From Streptomyces guryensis (lineage in GTDB: Bacteria > Actinomycetota > Actinomycetes > Streptomycetales > Streptomycetaceae): DNA of 64,000 bases. Positions 48,679-57,117 of this stretch are shown here, piece after piece; the first letter of the stretch is position 1, and every line of letters begins with the position of its first letter. The notes under the pieces are model-generated. The model did not search any database. It saw nothing but the letters and a program-made list of their open reading frames with translations, and was not told the DNA's origin. The position numbers and the translations under genes are program-made. The stretch lies in assembly GCF_021261325.1 (NCBI RefSeq), contig NZ_JAJSBI010000009.1:281389-345388 (forward strand). The letters run 5' to 3'.

Positions 48679-51600
48679 TCACCAGGTGTCGATGAACGGG
48701 CGGTGTCCCGCCTCCGGTACCGGGCACCGTTCCAGCGCCGCGAGGATCCAGGCCCGCGACCCGGCCGGGTCGATCACCGCGTCGATCTCCAGCGCCGCCG
48801 CCGCGTTGACCGCCTTCCCGCGTTCGTACAACTCGGCGACCCGCTCCCAGAAGACACGCGTACGCTCGGCCGGGTCCGTGATCGCCGCCAGCTCCCTGCG
48901 GTAGCCGAGCCGGACCGCGCCCTCCAGCCCCATCCCGCCGAACTCGCCGCTCGGCCAGGCCGCCGTGGCCAGCGGGGCCCGCGTCGAGCCGCCCATCATG
49001 GCCATCGCCCCGAGGCCGTACGCCTTGCGCAGCACCAGACTCACCAGCGGCACCCGCAGATTGGCGCCCGCCACGAACAGCCGCGCGAAGTGCCGCACGG
49101 TGGCGGTCCGTTCGGCGTCGGGGCCGACCATGAACCCCGGGGTGTCGCACAGCGAGACCACCGGCAGGCCGAACGCGTCGCACAGCTGCAGGAACCGCGC
49201 CGCCTTGTCGGCAGCGTCCCGGTCGATCGCCCCACCCAGATGCGCAGGGTTGCTCGCCAGCAGCCCCAGCGGTCGCCCCTCGATCCGTACGAGACAGGTC
49301 AGCACCCCCACGCCGAACTCGGGCCGCAGTTCCAGCACCGAGTCCGTGTCCACGAGCCCGGTGACCGCGGCCCGCACGTCATAGGCCCGCCGCCGGTTCT
49401 CCGGCACCACCTGCCTGAGCAGCCGCTGATCCGGCGCCTCCCAACTGCCCTGTTCCCCCTGGAAGTACGACAGATACCGGCGGGCCACCCGCACGGCCTC
49501 CGCCTCGTCGGCCGCCACGACGTCCACCACCCCGTTGGGTACCTGTACCGACAGCGGTCCCACTTCCTCCGGCCGGAACACCCCGAGCCCGCCGCCCTCG
49601 ATCATCGCCGGCCCGCCCATCCCGATCGTCGCGTCGGGTGTGGCGATCACGACGTCGCAGCAGCCCAGCAGCGCCGCGTTGCCCGCGAAACACCGCCCCG
49701 AGACGATGCCCACCAGCGGGACCAGCCCGCTGAGCCGCCCCATCCGCTGGAAGGTGGTCACGTCAAGACCCGCCACGGACGTCGTGTCGGTGTCTCCGGG
49801 CCGTCCGCCGCCACCCTCCGCGAACAGCACCACCGGCAGCCGCCGCTCCTCGGCGACCTCCAGCATCCGGTCGGTCTTGCGGTGGTTCTGCAGCCCCTGG
49901 GTACCGGCGAGCACCGTGTAGTCGTACGACATGGCCACGCACGGCCTGCCACTGATCTGCCCGGTGCCGGTGACCATGCCGTCCGCCGGTGTCGACCGGA
50001 TCAGGTCGTCCAGCGGGCGACGGCCGCGCTGGGCCGCGATCGCGAGGGCGCCGAACTCGGTGAAGCTGCCCGCGTCGCACAGGTCCTCGATGTTCTCGCG
50101 GGCGGTGCGCCTGCCGAGGGCATGCCGCCCCGCGACCGCCTCCGGCCGGTTCTCGTCGAGCCCGAAGGCGTGCCGCCGTACGACCTCCGCGAGGTCGGCG
50201 CGCACGGCATCCGGATCGACCGGCTCCGCCGCGGGCCCCTCGCCCTGCGTACCGGTGACGGCCCCCAGGGTGGCCAACGGAGAACCCTCGCCCACCGTTT
50301 CGCCCACGCGCGCGTGCAGCAGTCGTACCACTCCGGAACCGGGAGCCCGCACCACGTGCTCCATCTTCATCGCCTCCAGCACCAGCAACTGCTGCCCGGC
50401 CTCCACCGGCTCACCGGGGGAGACGTCGACGGATACGACGGTGCCGCCGAGCGGCGCGCCGAGTATGCCGTCGCAAGCCCCGCCCTCGGGCACGACGTGG
50501 GCCTGCGCAAGCTCCGCCACCACCCCTGTGTGCGCCCAGAAACGCGGCCGCGCCAGCACCTCCCGCAGCAGCGGAACGCCCGTCCGTACCCCCTCCACCC
50601 CGAACTCGCCCAACGCCCGGCGCGCCCGCGCACAAGCCGCCTCCGCACCGCCCGCCGGGACGTGCGCGACCACCTTGGCGAGCAACGGGTCGTACCGGAC
50701 GCCGACTTCGGCCCCCGCCCGGATCGCCGTGTCGACCCGTACACCGGGCCCGGTCGGCACGTCGAAGCGCGTGATCCGCCCGGCCTCCTCGGCGTTGACC
50801 CGCGCCTGCACGGCGAACCCGCGCGGCGCGACCGGCGGCCCCGACAACCCCACCTCACCCAGCGTCGCCCCGGCCGCCAGGCGCAGCTGTACGGCGACCA
50901 GGTCCACCCCCGTCACCTCCTCGGTGACCGTGTGCTCCACCTGAAGCCGCGGATTGGCCTCGATGAACCAGAACTCCTCGCCCCGGAGCATGAACTCGAA
51001 CGTGACCAGGCTGGAACAGCGGGCGGCGCGGGCCATCCGCAGTGCGGCGCCCAGCATCCGCTCCCTGGTGTCCTCGGAGAGTTCGGGGGCGGGCGCGATC
51101 TCGATCACCTTCTGGTGGCGCCGCTGCGTGCTGCAGTCCCGGTCCCACAGATGCGTGACGGCGCCGGCCGTGTCCCCGACGACCTGGACCTCGATGTGCC
51201 GGGCACCCTCCAGCAGCCGTTCCGCATACAACTGGTCCCGCCCGAAGCCCTGTTGAGCCTCCGAGGCGCACCGCTCCCAGGCCTCGTCCAACTCCTCGCC
51301 CCGGCGTACGACCCGCATACCGCGACCGCCGCCCCCGCCCACCGCCTTGATCATCACTGGCCCGGTGGCCAGCAGCTCCCGTGCGCCGTCCCGGCCGTCG
51401 GCTCCGGCGAGCACGGGCACCCCCGCCCCGGCGGCGAACTCACGGGCCCGGGCCTTGTCCCCGAAGACCGCCAGCACCTCGGGTGTGGGTCCGACGAACG
51501 TGACCCCGGCCTCGGCACAGCGGCGCGCGAAGTCCGCGTCCTCGCTCAGAAAGCCGTACCCGGGGTGCAGGAAGTCGCAGCCGGTGCCGCGCGCGGCGGC

Positions 51601-51780
51601 GATCAATGCGCCGCCGTCGAGATAATCGCCCAACCGCACGGCCTCGTCGGCCGGCCTCGCGTGCGCGTCGTCCCCTTCGGTGTACACCGCGACCGAGCGC
51701 AGCCCCGCCTCCGACACGGCCCGCAGTACGCGCACGGCGACCTCCCCGCGGTTGGCGACGAGCACGGCGGCACTACCCAT
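48679..51780 (-). CDS. Single-chain acyl-CoA carboxylase (biotin carboxylase, BCCP and carboxyltransferase)
   Basis: A 1033-aa multidomain biotin enzyme. Biotin carboxylase, residues 1-450: VLVANRGEVAVRVLRA, KAVGGGGGRGMRVV (ATP grasp), HIEVQVVGD, RDCSTQRRHQKVIEIAP, EANPRLQVEHTVTE. BCCP near 460-530, biotin lysine in VLEAMKMEH. Carboxyltransferase, about 550-1033: RRTARENIEDLCDAGSFTEF, GTQGLQNHRKTDRML, CDTPGFMVGPDAE, AYGLGAMAMMGGS, WPSGEFGGMGLEGAVRLG. The product is a malonyl- or alkylmalonyl-CoA; single-chain enzymes of this layout are known for long-chain acyl-CoA. Most Streptomyces carboxylases are split into subunits. It is divergent from a TetR gene over a palindrome. The ATG has GGAG 6 nt upstream. 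Confidence 0.93.
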   Translation of the reverse strand: MGSAAVLVANRGEVAVRVLRAVSEAGLRSVAVYTEGDDAHARPADEAVRLGDYLDGGALIAAARGTGCDFLHPGYGFLSEDADFARRCAEAGVTFVGPTPEVLAVFGDKARAREFAAGAGVPVLAGADGRDGARELLATGPVMIKAVGGGGGRGMRVVRRGEELDEAWERCASEAQQGFGRDQLYAERLLEGARHIEVQVVGDTAGAVTHLWDRDCSTQRRHQKVIEIAPAPELSEDTRERMLGAALRMARAARCSSLVTFEFMLRGEEFWFIEANPRLQVEHTVTEEVTGVDLVAVQLRLAAGATLGEVGLSGPPVAPRGFAVQARVNAEEAGRITRFDVPTGPGVRVDTAIRAGAEVGVRYDPLLAKVVAHVPAGGAEAACARARRALGEFGVEGVRTGVPLLREVLARPRFWAHTGVVAELAQAHVVPEGGACDGILGAPLGGTVVSVDVSPGEPVEAGQQLLVLEAMKMEHVVRAPGSGVVRLLHARVGETVGEGSPLATLGAVTGTQGEGPAAEPVDPDAVRADLAEVVRRHAFGLDENRPEAVAGRHALGRRTARENIEDLCDAGSFTEFGALAIAAQRGRRPLDDLIRSTPADGMVTGTGQISGRPCVAMSYDYTVLAGTQGLQNHRKTDRMLEVAEERRLPVVLFAEGGGGRPGDTDTTSVAGLDVTTFQRMGRLSGLVPLVGIVSGRCFAGNAALLGCCDVVIATPDATIGMGGPAMIEGGGLGVFRPEEVGPLSVQVPNGVVDVVAADEAEAVRVARRYLSYFQGEQGSWEAPDQRLLRQVVPENRRRAYDVRAAVTGLVDTDSVLELRPEFGVGVLTCLVRIEGRPLGLLASNPAHLGGAIDRDAADKAARFLQLCDAFGLPVVSLCDTPGFMVGPDAERTATVRHFARLFVAGANLRVPLVSLVLRKAYGLGAMAMMGGSTRAPLATAAWPSGEFGGMGLEGAVRLGYRRELAAITDPAERTRVFWERVAELYERGKAVNAAAALEIDAVIDPAGSRAWILAALERCPVPEAGHRPFIDTW

Positions 51781-51836
51781 GGAGCCCTCCAGGACACGGA
51801 CCTCAGCGGACCTCAGCGACCGGCCCCGCCATGCTC

Positions 51837-51860
51837 ATTGACATTGACGTCAACGTCAAT
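51837..51860. promoter_or_regulatory. 24-bp near-perfect palindrome, TetR operator candidate
   Basis: ATTGACATTGACGTCAACGTCAAT: two ATTGAC units followed by GTCAAC and GTCAAT, symmetric except for one base pair. It lies between the carboxylase and TetR genes, 11 bp upstream of the TetR start, and would cover both promoters. Tandem half-sites within a palindrome fit two TetR dimers. Confidence 0.8.
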
Positions 51861-51871
51861 ACGCTCCCCCT

Positions 51872-52504
51872 GTGGCACGCACACACAAGGCCTGGGCGGT
51901 CCGCACCGCCCGGGACCGCACCACGGCCCCGGCCCGAGCCCGGCTGCTTGACGCCGCCGAGGCCGTCTTCGCGCGGCTCGGCCTGGGCCCCGCCACCGTC
52001 GCCGACATCACCACGGAGGCGGAGGTCTCCCGGGCGGGCTTCTACGTGTACTTCGCGTCCAAGGAGGAGATCTTCCGCGTCCTCGCGGTCCGCGTACGGG
52101 ACGCGTTCCTCGCCGCGCAGGAGGTGCCGGGCGTCGACATGGACGACCCGTACGCCGTCGCACAGGCGTCCATCGGCGCCTTCATCGCCGCCTACGCCCG
52201 GCACCGGCCGCTGCTCGGCCTGTTGGAGCAGCAGGCCCGCACCGTCCCCGCCATGGCGCAGCTGTGGGACGAGATCCGCGAACGGCCCGTCCACCGCCAT
52301 GCCCGCTACATCCGCCGCCTCACCGACCGCGGCCTGGCCACCCCGGCCGCCGAACCGCTCACCCTGGCCCGCGCGGTGGGCGGCATGTGCGTCGAGTTCG
52401 CCCTCCGCGTGGCCGCACACCCCGACACCTACGACGAAGCCGTACACGATGTCACCGCCATGTATCTGCACCTGCTCGGAGCCGCACCGACACGTCAGCA
52501 GTAG
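51872..52504 (+). CDS. TetR family regulator of the acyl-CoA carboxylase
   Basis: A 210-aa TetR protein. HTH at 22-66: RARLLDAAEAVFARLGLGPA, ADITTEAEVSRAGFYVYFAS (then KEEIF). The C-terminal domain is helical (ASIGAFIAAYARHRPLLGLL, ARAVGGMCVEFALRVAAH). The GTG start is close to the 24-bp palindrome and so probably gives a nearly leaderless or short-leader transcript. It is most likely an autoregulator that represses the divergent carboxylase until an acyl-CoA or similar ligand binds; the ligand is an inference. Confidence 0.9.
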   Translation: MARTHKAWAVRTARDRTTAPARARLLDAAEAVFARLGLGPATVADITTEAEVSRAGFYVYFASKEEIFRVLAVRVRDAFLAAQEVPGVDMDDPYAVAQASIGAFIAAYARHRPLLGLLEQQARTVPAMAQLWDEIRERPVHRHARYIRRLTDRGLATPAAEPLTLARAVGGMCVEFALRVAAHPDTYDEAVHDVTAMYLHLLGAAPTRQQ

Positions 52505-52539
52505 CCGCGGCAGCCCGACACCGCCACGCATCGCGCAGG

Positions 52540-52890
52540 CGAGCGGGCGGTACCGGGGTACGTACGCACTGGGCGAGGGAGACACCCGACCGGCCCGCGT
52601 TCGTCGCCCACGGACGGGCGCTCACCGACCGCGAACTCGACGACGCCACCGGCCGGTTGGCCGGATGGCTGGCGGGCCGGGGCGTCCGCCCCGGTGAGTG
52701 TTCTTCGCCGTCGCGTTCCTCGCGATCCTGCTCGGAGCGGTCCCCGTGCCGGTCAACCCGGTGTTCAATGCAGTGGAGATACGGCACGAGATCGACGACT
52801 CCGGCGCCGAACTGGCGCTGTCCTCCGAACCGTTGCGGGGAGTGCTCGCCGTGGCGCTCGACGGCACGGCAGCGCAGCAAGAAGCAAGGT
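52540..52890 (+). pseudogene. N-terminal remnant of an AMP-dependent acyl-CoA ligase
   Basis: One frame gives VRTHWARETPDRPAFVAHGR then TGRLAGWLAGRGVRPGE, the first part of an acyl-CoA synthetase; near 52700 the frame changes and reads FFAVAFLAILLGAVPVPVNP, EIRHEIDDSGAELALSSEP before ending. The P-loop and the rest of the ligase, some 400 residues, are absent. It fills the space between the TetR gene and the Lrp gene and may be a former partner of the carboxylase. Confidence 0.7.
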
Positions 52891-53366
52891 CATTTGCGGG
52901 CCGCCCGGCCGATCGACTCGACCAGCGGCAGCAGCCGCTGCGGGACGCGCTCGCGCAGGGCCACCTCGGTGCGGGTTCGAACGACGCCGGGCAGGCTGAT
53001 CAGCTTCTGGATCACGTCCTCCAGATGGGCGTTGTCGCGGGCCACGACCCGGGTCAGCAGATCGCCGCCGCCCGTGATCGAGAAGGCCTCGACGATCTCC
53101 GGAACGGAGGCCAGTGCCTCACCCACGTCGTCCAGATGCCCCTGGGTGACCTCGATGTGCACGAACGCGAGCACCGGGTGGCCCAGCGCGGCGGGGGAGA
53201 GCGTCGGGCCCGTACCGGTGATCACACCGTCCCGCTCAAGCCGGTCGAGGCGAGCCTGCAGGGTGCCGCGGGCGACGCCCAGGATCCGGGCGTACTCGCG
53301 CACGCTCGTGCGCGGCTGCTCCATCAGCAGCCGCAGGATGCGGGTGTCGAGCTCGTCGACGGCCAT
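52890..53366 (-). CDS. Lrp/AsnC family transcriptional regulator
   Basis: A 158-aa regulator of usual size. The HTH is VDELDTRILRLLMEQPRTSV and ILGVARGTLQARLDRLERDG; the ligand/oligomer (RAM) domain has VLAFVHIEVTQGHLDDVGEAL, EAFSITGGGDLLTRVVARDN. AGGAGG precedes the ATG by 9 nt. It is divergent from a FUSC-family membrane protein gene, about 200 bp apart, and may regulate it. These proteins usually respond to an amino acid. Confidence 0.9.
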   Translation of the reverse strand: MAVDELDTRILRLLMEQPRTSVREYARILGVARGTLQARLDRLERDGVITGTGPTLSPAALGHPVLAFVHIEVTQGHLDDVGEALASVPEIVEAFSITGGGDLLTRVVARDNAHLEDVIQKLISLPGVVRTRTEVALRERVPQRLLPLVESIGRAARK

Positions 53367-53570
53367 GGTGCCCGGCCTCCTCGTACATGGTCCGTTGGCC
53401 CGCTCATGGCCGCCGCCGGACCGATATGTCTGTGCCAATGGTCCAGCATATTGGAGAGCACTTGAGCCACTCGACGCCTTGATGCTGCAATGTTCGCGTC
53501 GATGGCGCTGCGGACCCCGCGGCGCCTTTTTCATGCCGGTGATGCCGGTGGTTCCGAGGGGCGGGAAGCA

Positions 53571-55064
53571 GTGCTGAAGAGGGTGTTCGTGGCGCCGGAC
53601 CCGGGGCGGACGCGGCTGCGCTTCGCCGCGCGGGCCGTCCTCGGCGTCGCACTCGCGGTCGTCGTCTGCTCTCTGGCCGGGCTCTCCCTCGTCGGCGCCG
53701 TCACCGGCGGGCTGGCCGCGCTGCTCGCCCTGTTCACGGTCACGGACGCCACCGTCCGCGGGCAGGCCGTCACCACCGCGCTGCTGCCCGCCGTCGGACT
53801 GCCCGTGCTTGCCGCCGCGGCCGAGCTGCACGACCACCCCGTGGCCCGCGACCTCATGTTCCTCGCCGTCGTCGGCGCGGGCGTGTACGCGCGCCGCTTC
53901 GGACCGCGCGGGCACAGCCTCGGCGTGTTCGCGTTCATGACCTTCTTCGTGGCGCAGTTCCTGCACGCGACCACGGACCGGCTGCCCGAGCTGTACGCCG
54001 CGGTCCTCGTGTCCGTGCTCAGCGCATCAGCGGTGCGCTTCGGCCTGTGGTGCTACGAGGCAAAGCTGCCCCCGGCGCCCGTGCCGGCCCCGCCCCCCGG
54101 CACCGGCCTGGCCCGCGTCACCACGCGTCAGGCCGTCCAGGCCACCGCCGGGGCGGGCTTCGCGCTCGTCGTGGGCCAACTGGTGTCCGGGCAGCGCTGG
54201 TACTGGGCCGTCGGCGCCACCTGGTGGATCTTCGTCAACACCGCCTCGCGCGGCGAGACCCTGGTCCGCGGCTTCCGCCGGGTTCTGGGCACGGTGATCG
54301 GCATCGGCCTCGGAGTGCTGGTCGCCGTCCCCGTGCACGGAGCGGCGGTCCCCACGGCCGTACTCCTCGTCGTCTGCGTCTTCGGCATCTTCTACACGGC
54401 CGCGGTGTCGTACACGTGGATGATGCTGTCGGTCACGCTCCTCGCCGAACTCCTCTATGGCCTCCTGGGCGTACTGAACCCGGGCCTGCTCGCCCTGCGT
54501 CTGGCGGAGACAGGCGTCGGGGCGCTCGGCGCCGCACTCGCCGTGCTCTTCGTCCTGCCCGTCACCACGCACACCATCACCGACGCCTGGATCCAGCGTG
54601 CCCTGCGCTGCGTCCACGCGTGCACGGCGGAGGCAGCCGCGCGTCTCGCGGGGTCCACGGCCGCCGATCCGGCGCGGCGGATCGTGGAACTGGAGCAACT
54701 GCTCGGCCGTGTACGGCTGTCCGTCGGGCCCCTCGTGCATCCGCTCAACCCGATGCGCGGCCGGAAGCAGCGCGCCCGCCGGGTGCTGGCCCTGCTCGGC
54801 GACTGCGCCCGGGAGACCCGCGGTCTGGTCGCCGTCGCCGCCGATCCGGAGGCCTCCCACGACGCCCGGCTGGCAGCCGCCTGCTGGCGTGTGGAGGCGG
54901 CGGTGGAGGCACTCACGGGCGGCGACTCCGACCACGTCACGGCCGCCCCCGAGTCACCGGCCACGGAACCCGCCCTGGCCCACCTGCACGGCCTGGAACG
55001 GGCCCTGGCGGAACTGGCCGCACCGCTGGGGACGCCGTCGGGGTCGCCCTTGGTCGGTGCGTGA
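53571..55064 (+). CDS. FUSC family membrane protein (aromatic acid exporter type)
   Basis: A protein of about 497 aa with two blocks of helices: the first (AARAVLGVALAVVVCSLAGL, GGLAALLALFTVTDATVRG, TALLPAVGLPVLAAAAELH) and a second from about 185 to 330 (ATAGAGFALVVGQLVSGQRW, YWAVGATWWIFVNTASRGET, SYTWMMLSVTLLAELLYGLL). WIFVNTASRGETLVRGFRRV matches the conserved FUSC segment. A soluble C-terminal domain of about 150 residues follows. Family members export aromatic acids such as fusaric acid or p-hydroxybenzoate; substrate unknown. The GTG at 53571 has GGGAAG upstream; the frame stays open to 53490. Confidence 0.82.
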   Translation: MLKRVFVAPDPGRTRLRFAARAVLGVALAVVVCSLAGLSLVGAVTGGLAALLALFTVTDATVRGQAVTTALLPAVGLPVLAAAAELHDHPVARDLMFLAVVGAGVYARRFGPRGHSLGVFAFMTFFVAQFLHATTDRLPELYAAVLVSVLSASAVRFGLWCYEAKLPPAPVPAPPPGTGLARVTTRQAVQATAGAGFALVVGQLVSGQRWYWAVGATWWIFVNTASRGETLVRGFRRVLGTVIGIGLGVLVAVPVHGAAVPTAVLLVVCVFGIFYTAAVSYTWMMLSVTLLAELLYGLLGVLNPGLLALRLAETGVGALGAALAVLFVLPVTTHTITDAWIQRALRCVHACTAEAAARLAGSTAADPARRIVELEQLLGRVRLSVGPLVHPLNPMRGRKQRARRVLALLGDCARETRGLVAVAADPEASHDARLAAACWRVEAAVEALTGGDSDHVTAAPESPATEPALAHLHGLERALAELAAPLGTPSGSPLVGA

Positions 55065-55419
55065 GGAACACAGGTCCAAGGCACTTTTGTCGGCCATCCG
55101 GCGGGTGGATCAGGCGGCCGGTCGGGCAACTCCGCCGCTGCCGGCCGCCCGACCCCGAGGCCGTGCCGGAGCGGTCCGCGGGCGAGCCGCCCGGGGGTGT
55201 GCCATGCGGAACTTCCCGCGCAGGGACGGACGCCGGCGATCTGTCACCGACGCCGAGGCTGCCCAACGCCGTGCGCGGACGACCCCGGGGGGCCGGCTGG
55301 AGCGTTTCGAGAGCTGCGCCCACCCGGAGACGGGCCAGGAGCACGGCGGGCACTCCGCCCTCAACCCGGTCACCGGGCTGCGCGGTCGGGTGCTCACCGG
55401 CGGTCCGCCCACCCCCGCA
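55065..55419. other. Region after the FUSC gene without an assignable gene
   Basis: A plus-strand frame stays open here (for example FESCAHPETGQEHGGHSALN, then PVTGLRGRVLTGGPP) and continues into the nitric oxide synthase-like remnant. It may be the decayed 5' part of that gene, but no motif confirms this. No terminator of note. Confidence 0.35.
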
Positions 55420-55735
55420 CGGCGCGATCCGCCCCCGTACGAACTCCTGCGCGCCGCCGCCGGGTTCCTCACCCTGCACCACACCGAGGAACGGCTCGGC
55501 GACCCCGCCCGCCGCATCGCGCCACACCACCCAGGAGCTCGCCGTCGGCGCCCGGGGCGCCTGGCGCAACGCCGACCCGTGCATGGGGCGCCGGCACCGG
55601 CACTCCCTACGGGTGCGCGACCTGCGCGAGGTACGCGGTGCGGACGCCGTGGCCGAGGCGTGCGCCGGACATCTGCGGGAGGCCACCCGCGACGGCCGGA
55701 TCCGGGCCTCATCGAGCACCGCCCCGCCCACGTCC
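55420..55735 (+). pseudogene. Remnant of a bacterial nitric oxide synthase oxygenase
   Basis: Two adjacent frames together give YELLRAAAGFLTLHHTEERL, then after a shift near 55520 TTQELAVGARGAWRNADPCM and GRRHRHSLRVRDLREV, ADAVAEACAGHLREATRDGR. GARxAWRNxxxCxGR is the haem-ligand motif of NOS (the Cys is the haem ligand), and the helix AVAEACxxHLxxAT follows it in all NOS proteins. The remaining 250 or so residues, including the substrate-binding Glu and pterin site, are lost. The gene is a decayed fragment; an intact one would make NO from arginine. Confidence 0.8.
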
Positions 55736-55880
55736 ACCGTCCGGAGGCTCTCGCCCGGTCCCGCGGCGAGACAGCGGCCGTCTCCGCTGCGACCCGGTCA
55801 AATCCCCCACGTATGGTCTAGACCGCTGGTGATCGACTGCTAACGTCGCCCCGACGGCACAGGACCGAGAGGGGACAGCG

Positions 55881-56915
55881 GTGACAGACGGCGGCGGGCG
55901 GCGACGGCGGGCCTTCATCGGGTCGTTCACGGCGGCGGGAGGCCCCGGGATCGTGACCGCGGGCGTGGCGCCGGACAGCGGTGCGCTGACCGCTCTGAGT
56001 AGTATGGACGGCGTACCCGACCCCTCGTACCTGGCGCCGGCGCCCGACGGTCGGACCCTCTACGCGGTCAGCGAGACCGCCGAGGGCGCGGTGGCCGCGT
56101 ACCGGGTGACGGGTGACCGGCCGGAGAAGGCGGGCGCGCCGGTCCCGGTCGGCGGGAACAGCCCCACGCACCTGAGCGTCTTCGCCGGTCACGTGCTGGC
56201 CGCCAACTACGGCTCCGGCAGCGTCACCGCCGTGCCCGTCCGCTCCGACGGCACCCTCGCGGGCGCCGCGTCCGACGTCCTCCAGCACAAGGGCTCGGGT
56301 CCGCACACCGTCCGCCAGCAGGGGCCGCACGCCCACCAGGTGCAGCCCGACCCGAGCGGGCGTTGGGCCGTCAGCGTCGACCTCGGCACGGACTCGGTCC
56401 GGGTGTGCACGCTGACCGGCGGCCGCCTCGAAGTACACCGGGAGATCGCCCTGCGGCCCGGCTGCGGACCGCGCCACCTGGCCTTCCACCCGGACGGCAC
56501 ACGCGCGTACGTCCTCAACGAACTCACCCCGACGCTCACCGTCTGCCGCTGGGACGCAGTCGAGGGCTCCCTGGTGCCGCTGACCGAGCGGCACGTCCTG
56601 CCCGACGCCCCGGCCGGCGATGCCTACCCCTCGGGCATCGTCGCCTCCTCCGACGGCCGCTTCGTGTGGACCGCCACCCGTGGCGAGGACGTCCTGTCCA
56701 CCTTCGCCGTCGAGGGGAACGAGCTGCGGCTGATCGGCACGGTGCCCTGCGGCGGCCACTGGCCCCGCGCGATCGCCGAGTCGGGTGGATTCCTCTACGC
56801 CGCGAACGAGCGCTCGGGCGACGTGTCCTGGTTCGCGCTCGACCCGGCCACGGGCCTGCCACGCCACGAGGGCGCCCTCATGGTCCCCGCCGCGTCCTGC
56901 GTGGTCTTCGCCTGA
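55881..56915 (+). CDS. Lactonase family protein (6-phosphogluconolactonase-type beta-propeller)
   Basis: A 344-aa seven-bladed-propeller protein of the YbhE/Pgl lactonase family. Recurring blade segments include RAFIGSFTAAGGPGIVTAGV, PSYLAPAPDGRTLYAVSE, NSPTHLSVFAGHVLAANYGS, GPHAHQVQPDPSGRWAVSVD, GPRHLAFHPDGTRAYVLNEL, YPSGIVASSDGRFVWTATRG, and HWPRAIAESGGFLYAANERS. The conserved His/Arg residues in HAHQ and GPRHLAF line the family's active site. Likely hydrolyses a sugar lactone; phosphorylated substrate not proven. GTG start with GAGAGGGGA upstream. Convergent with the chelatase gene. Confidence 0.88.
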   Translation: MTDGGGRRRRAFIGSFTAAGGPGIVTAGVAPDSGALTALSSMDGVPDPSYLAPAPDGRTLYAVSETAEGAVAAYRVTGDRPEKAGAPVPVGGNSPTHLSVFAGHVLAANYGSGSVTAVPVRSDGTLAGAASDVLQHKGSGPHTVRQQGPHAHQVQPDPSGRWAVSVDLGTDSVRVCTLTGGRLEVHREIALRPGCGPRHLAFHPDGTRAYVLNELTPTLTVCRWDAVEGSLVPLTERHVLPDAPAGDAYPSGIVASSDGRFVWTATRGEDVLSTFAVEGNELRLIGTVPCGGHWPRAIAESGGFLYAANERSGDVSWFALDPATGLPRHEGALMVPAASCVVFA

Positions 56916-57042
56916 ATGCAGGTCCGAAGGGGCGCGGGGAACTGAGCGATCAGCCGCGACGACGCCGCCGACGATCGACGGCACATCGCCCTGCGGCGGT
57001 GCCGCAGATCGGCTCAGCCTGCGGAGCGCCCAGCGGCCAGGT

Positions 57043-57085
57043 GTACGGCGAGGGGCCCGCTCTCGGAGCGGGCCCCTCGCCGTAC
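57043..57085. terminator. Perfect 20-bp bidirectional terminator
   Basis: GTACGGCGAGGGGCCCGCTC, loop TCG, and its exact complement. It lies between the convergent lactonase (+) and chelatase (-) genes and can serve both. Confidence 0.85.
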
Positions 57086-57117
57086 GTGCAATGTGAGCAG
57101 CGGTGCTGCCGCACGCC

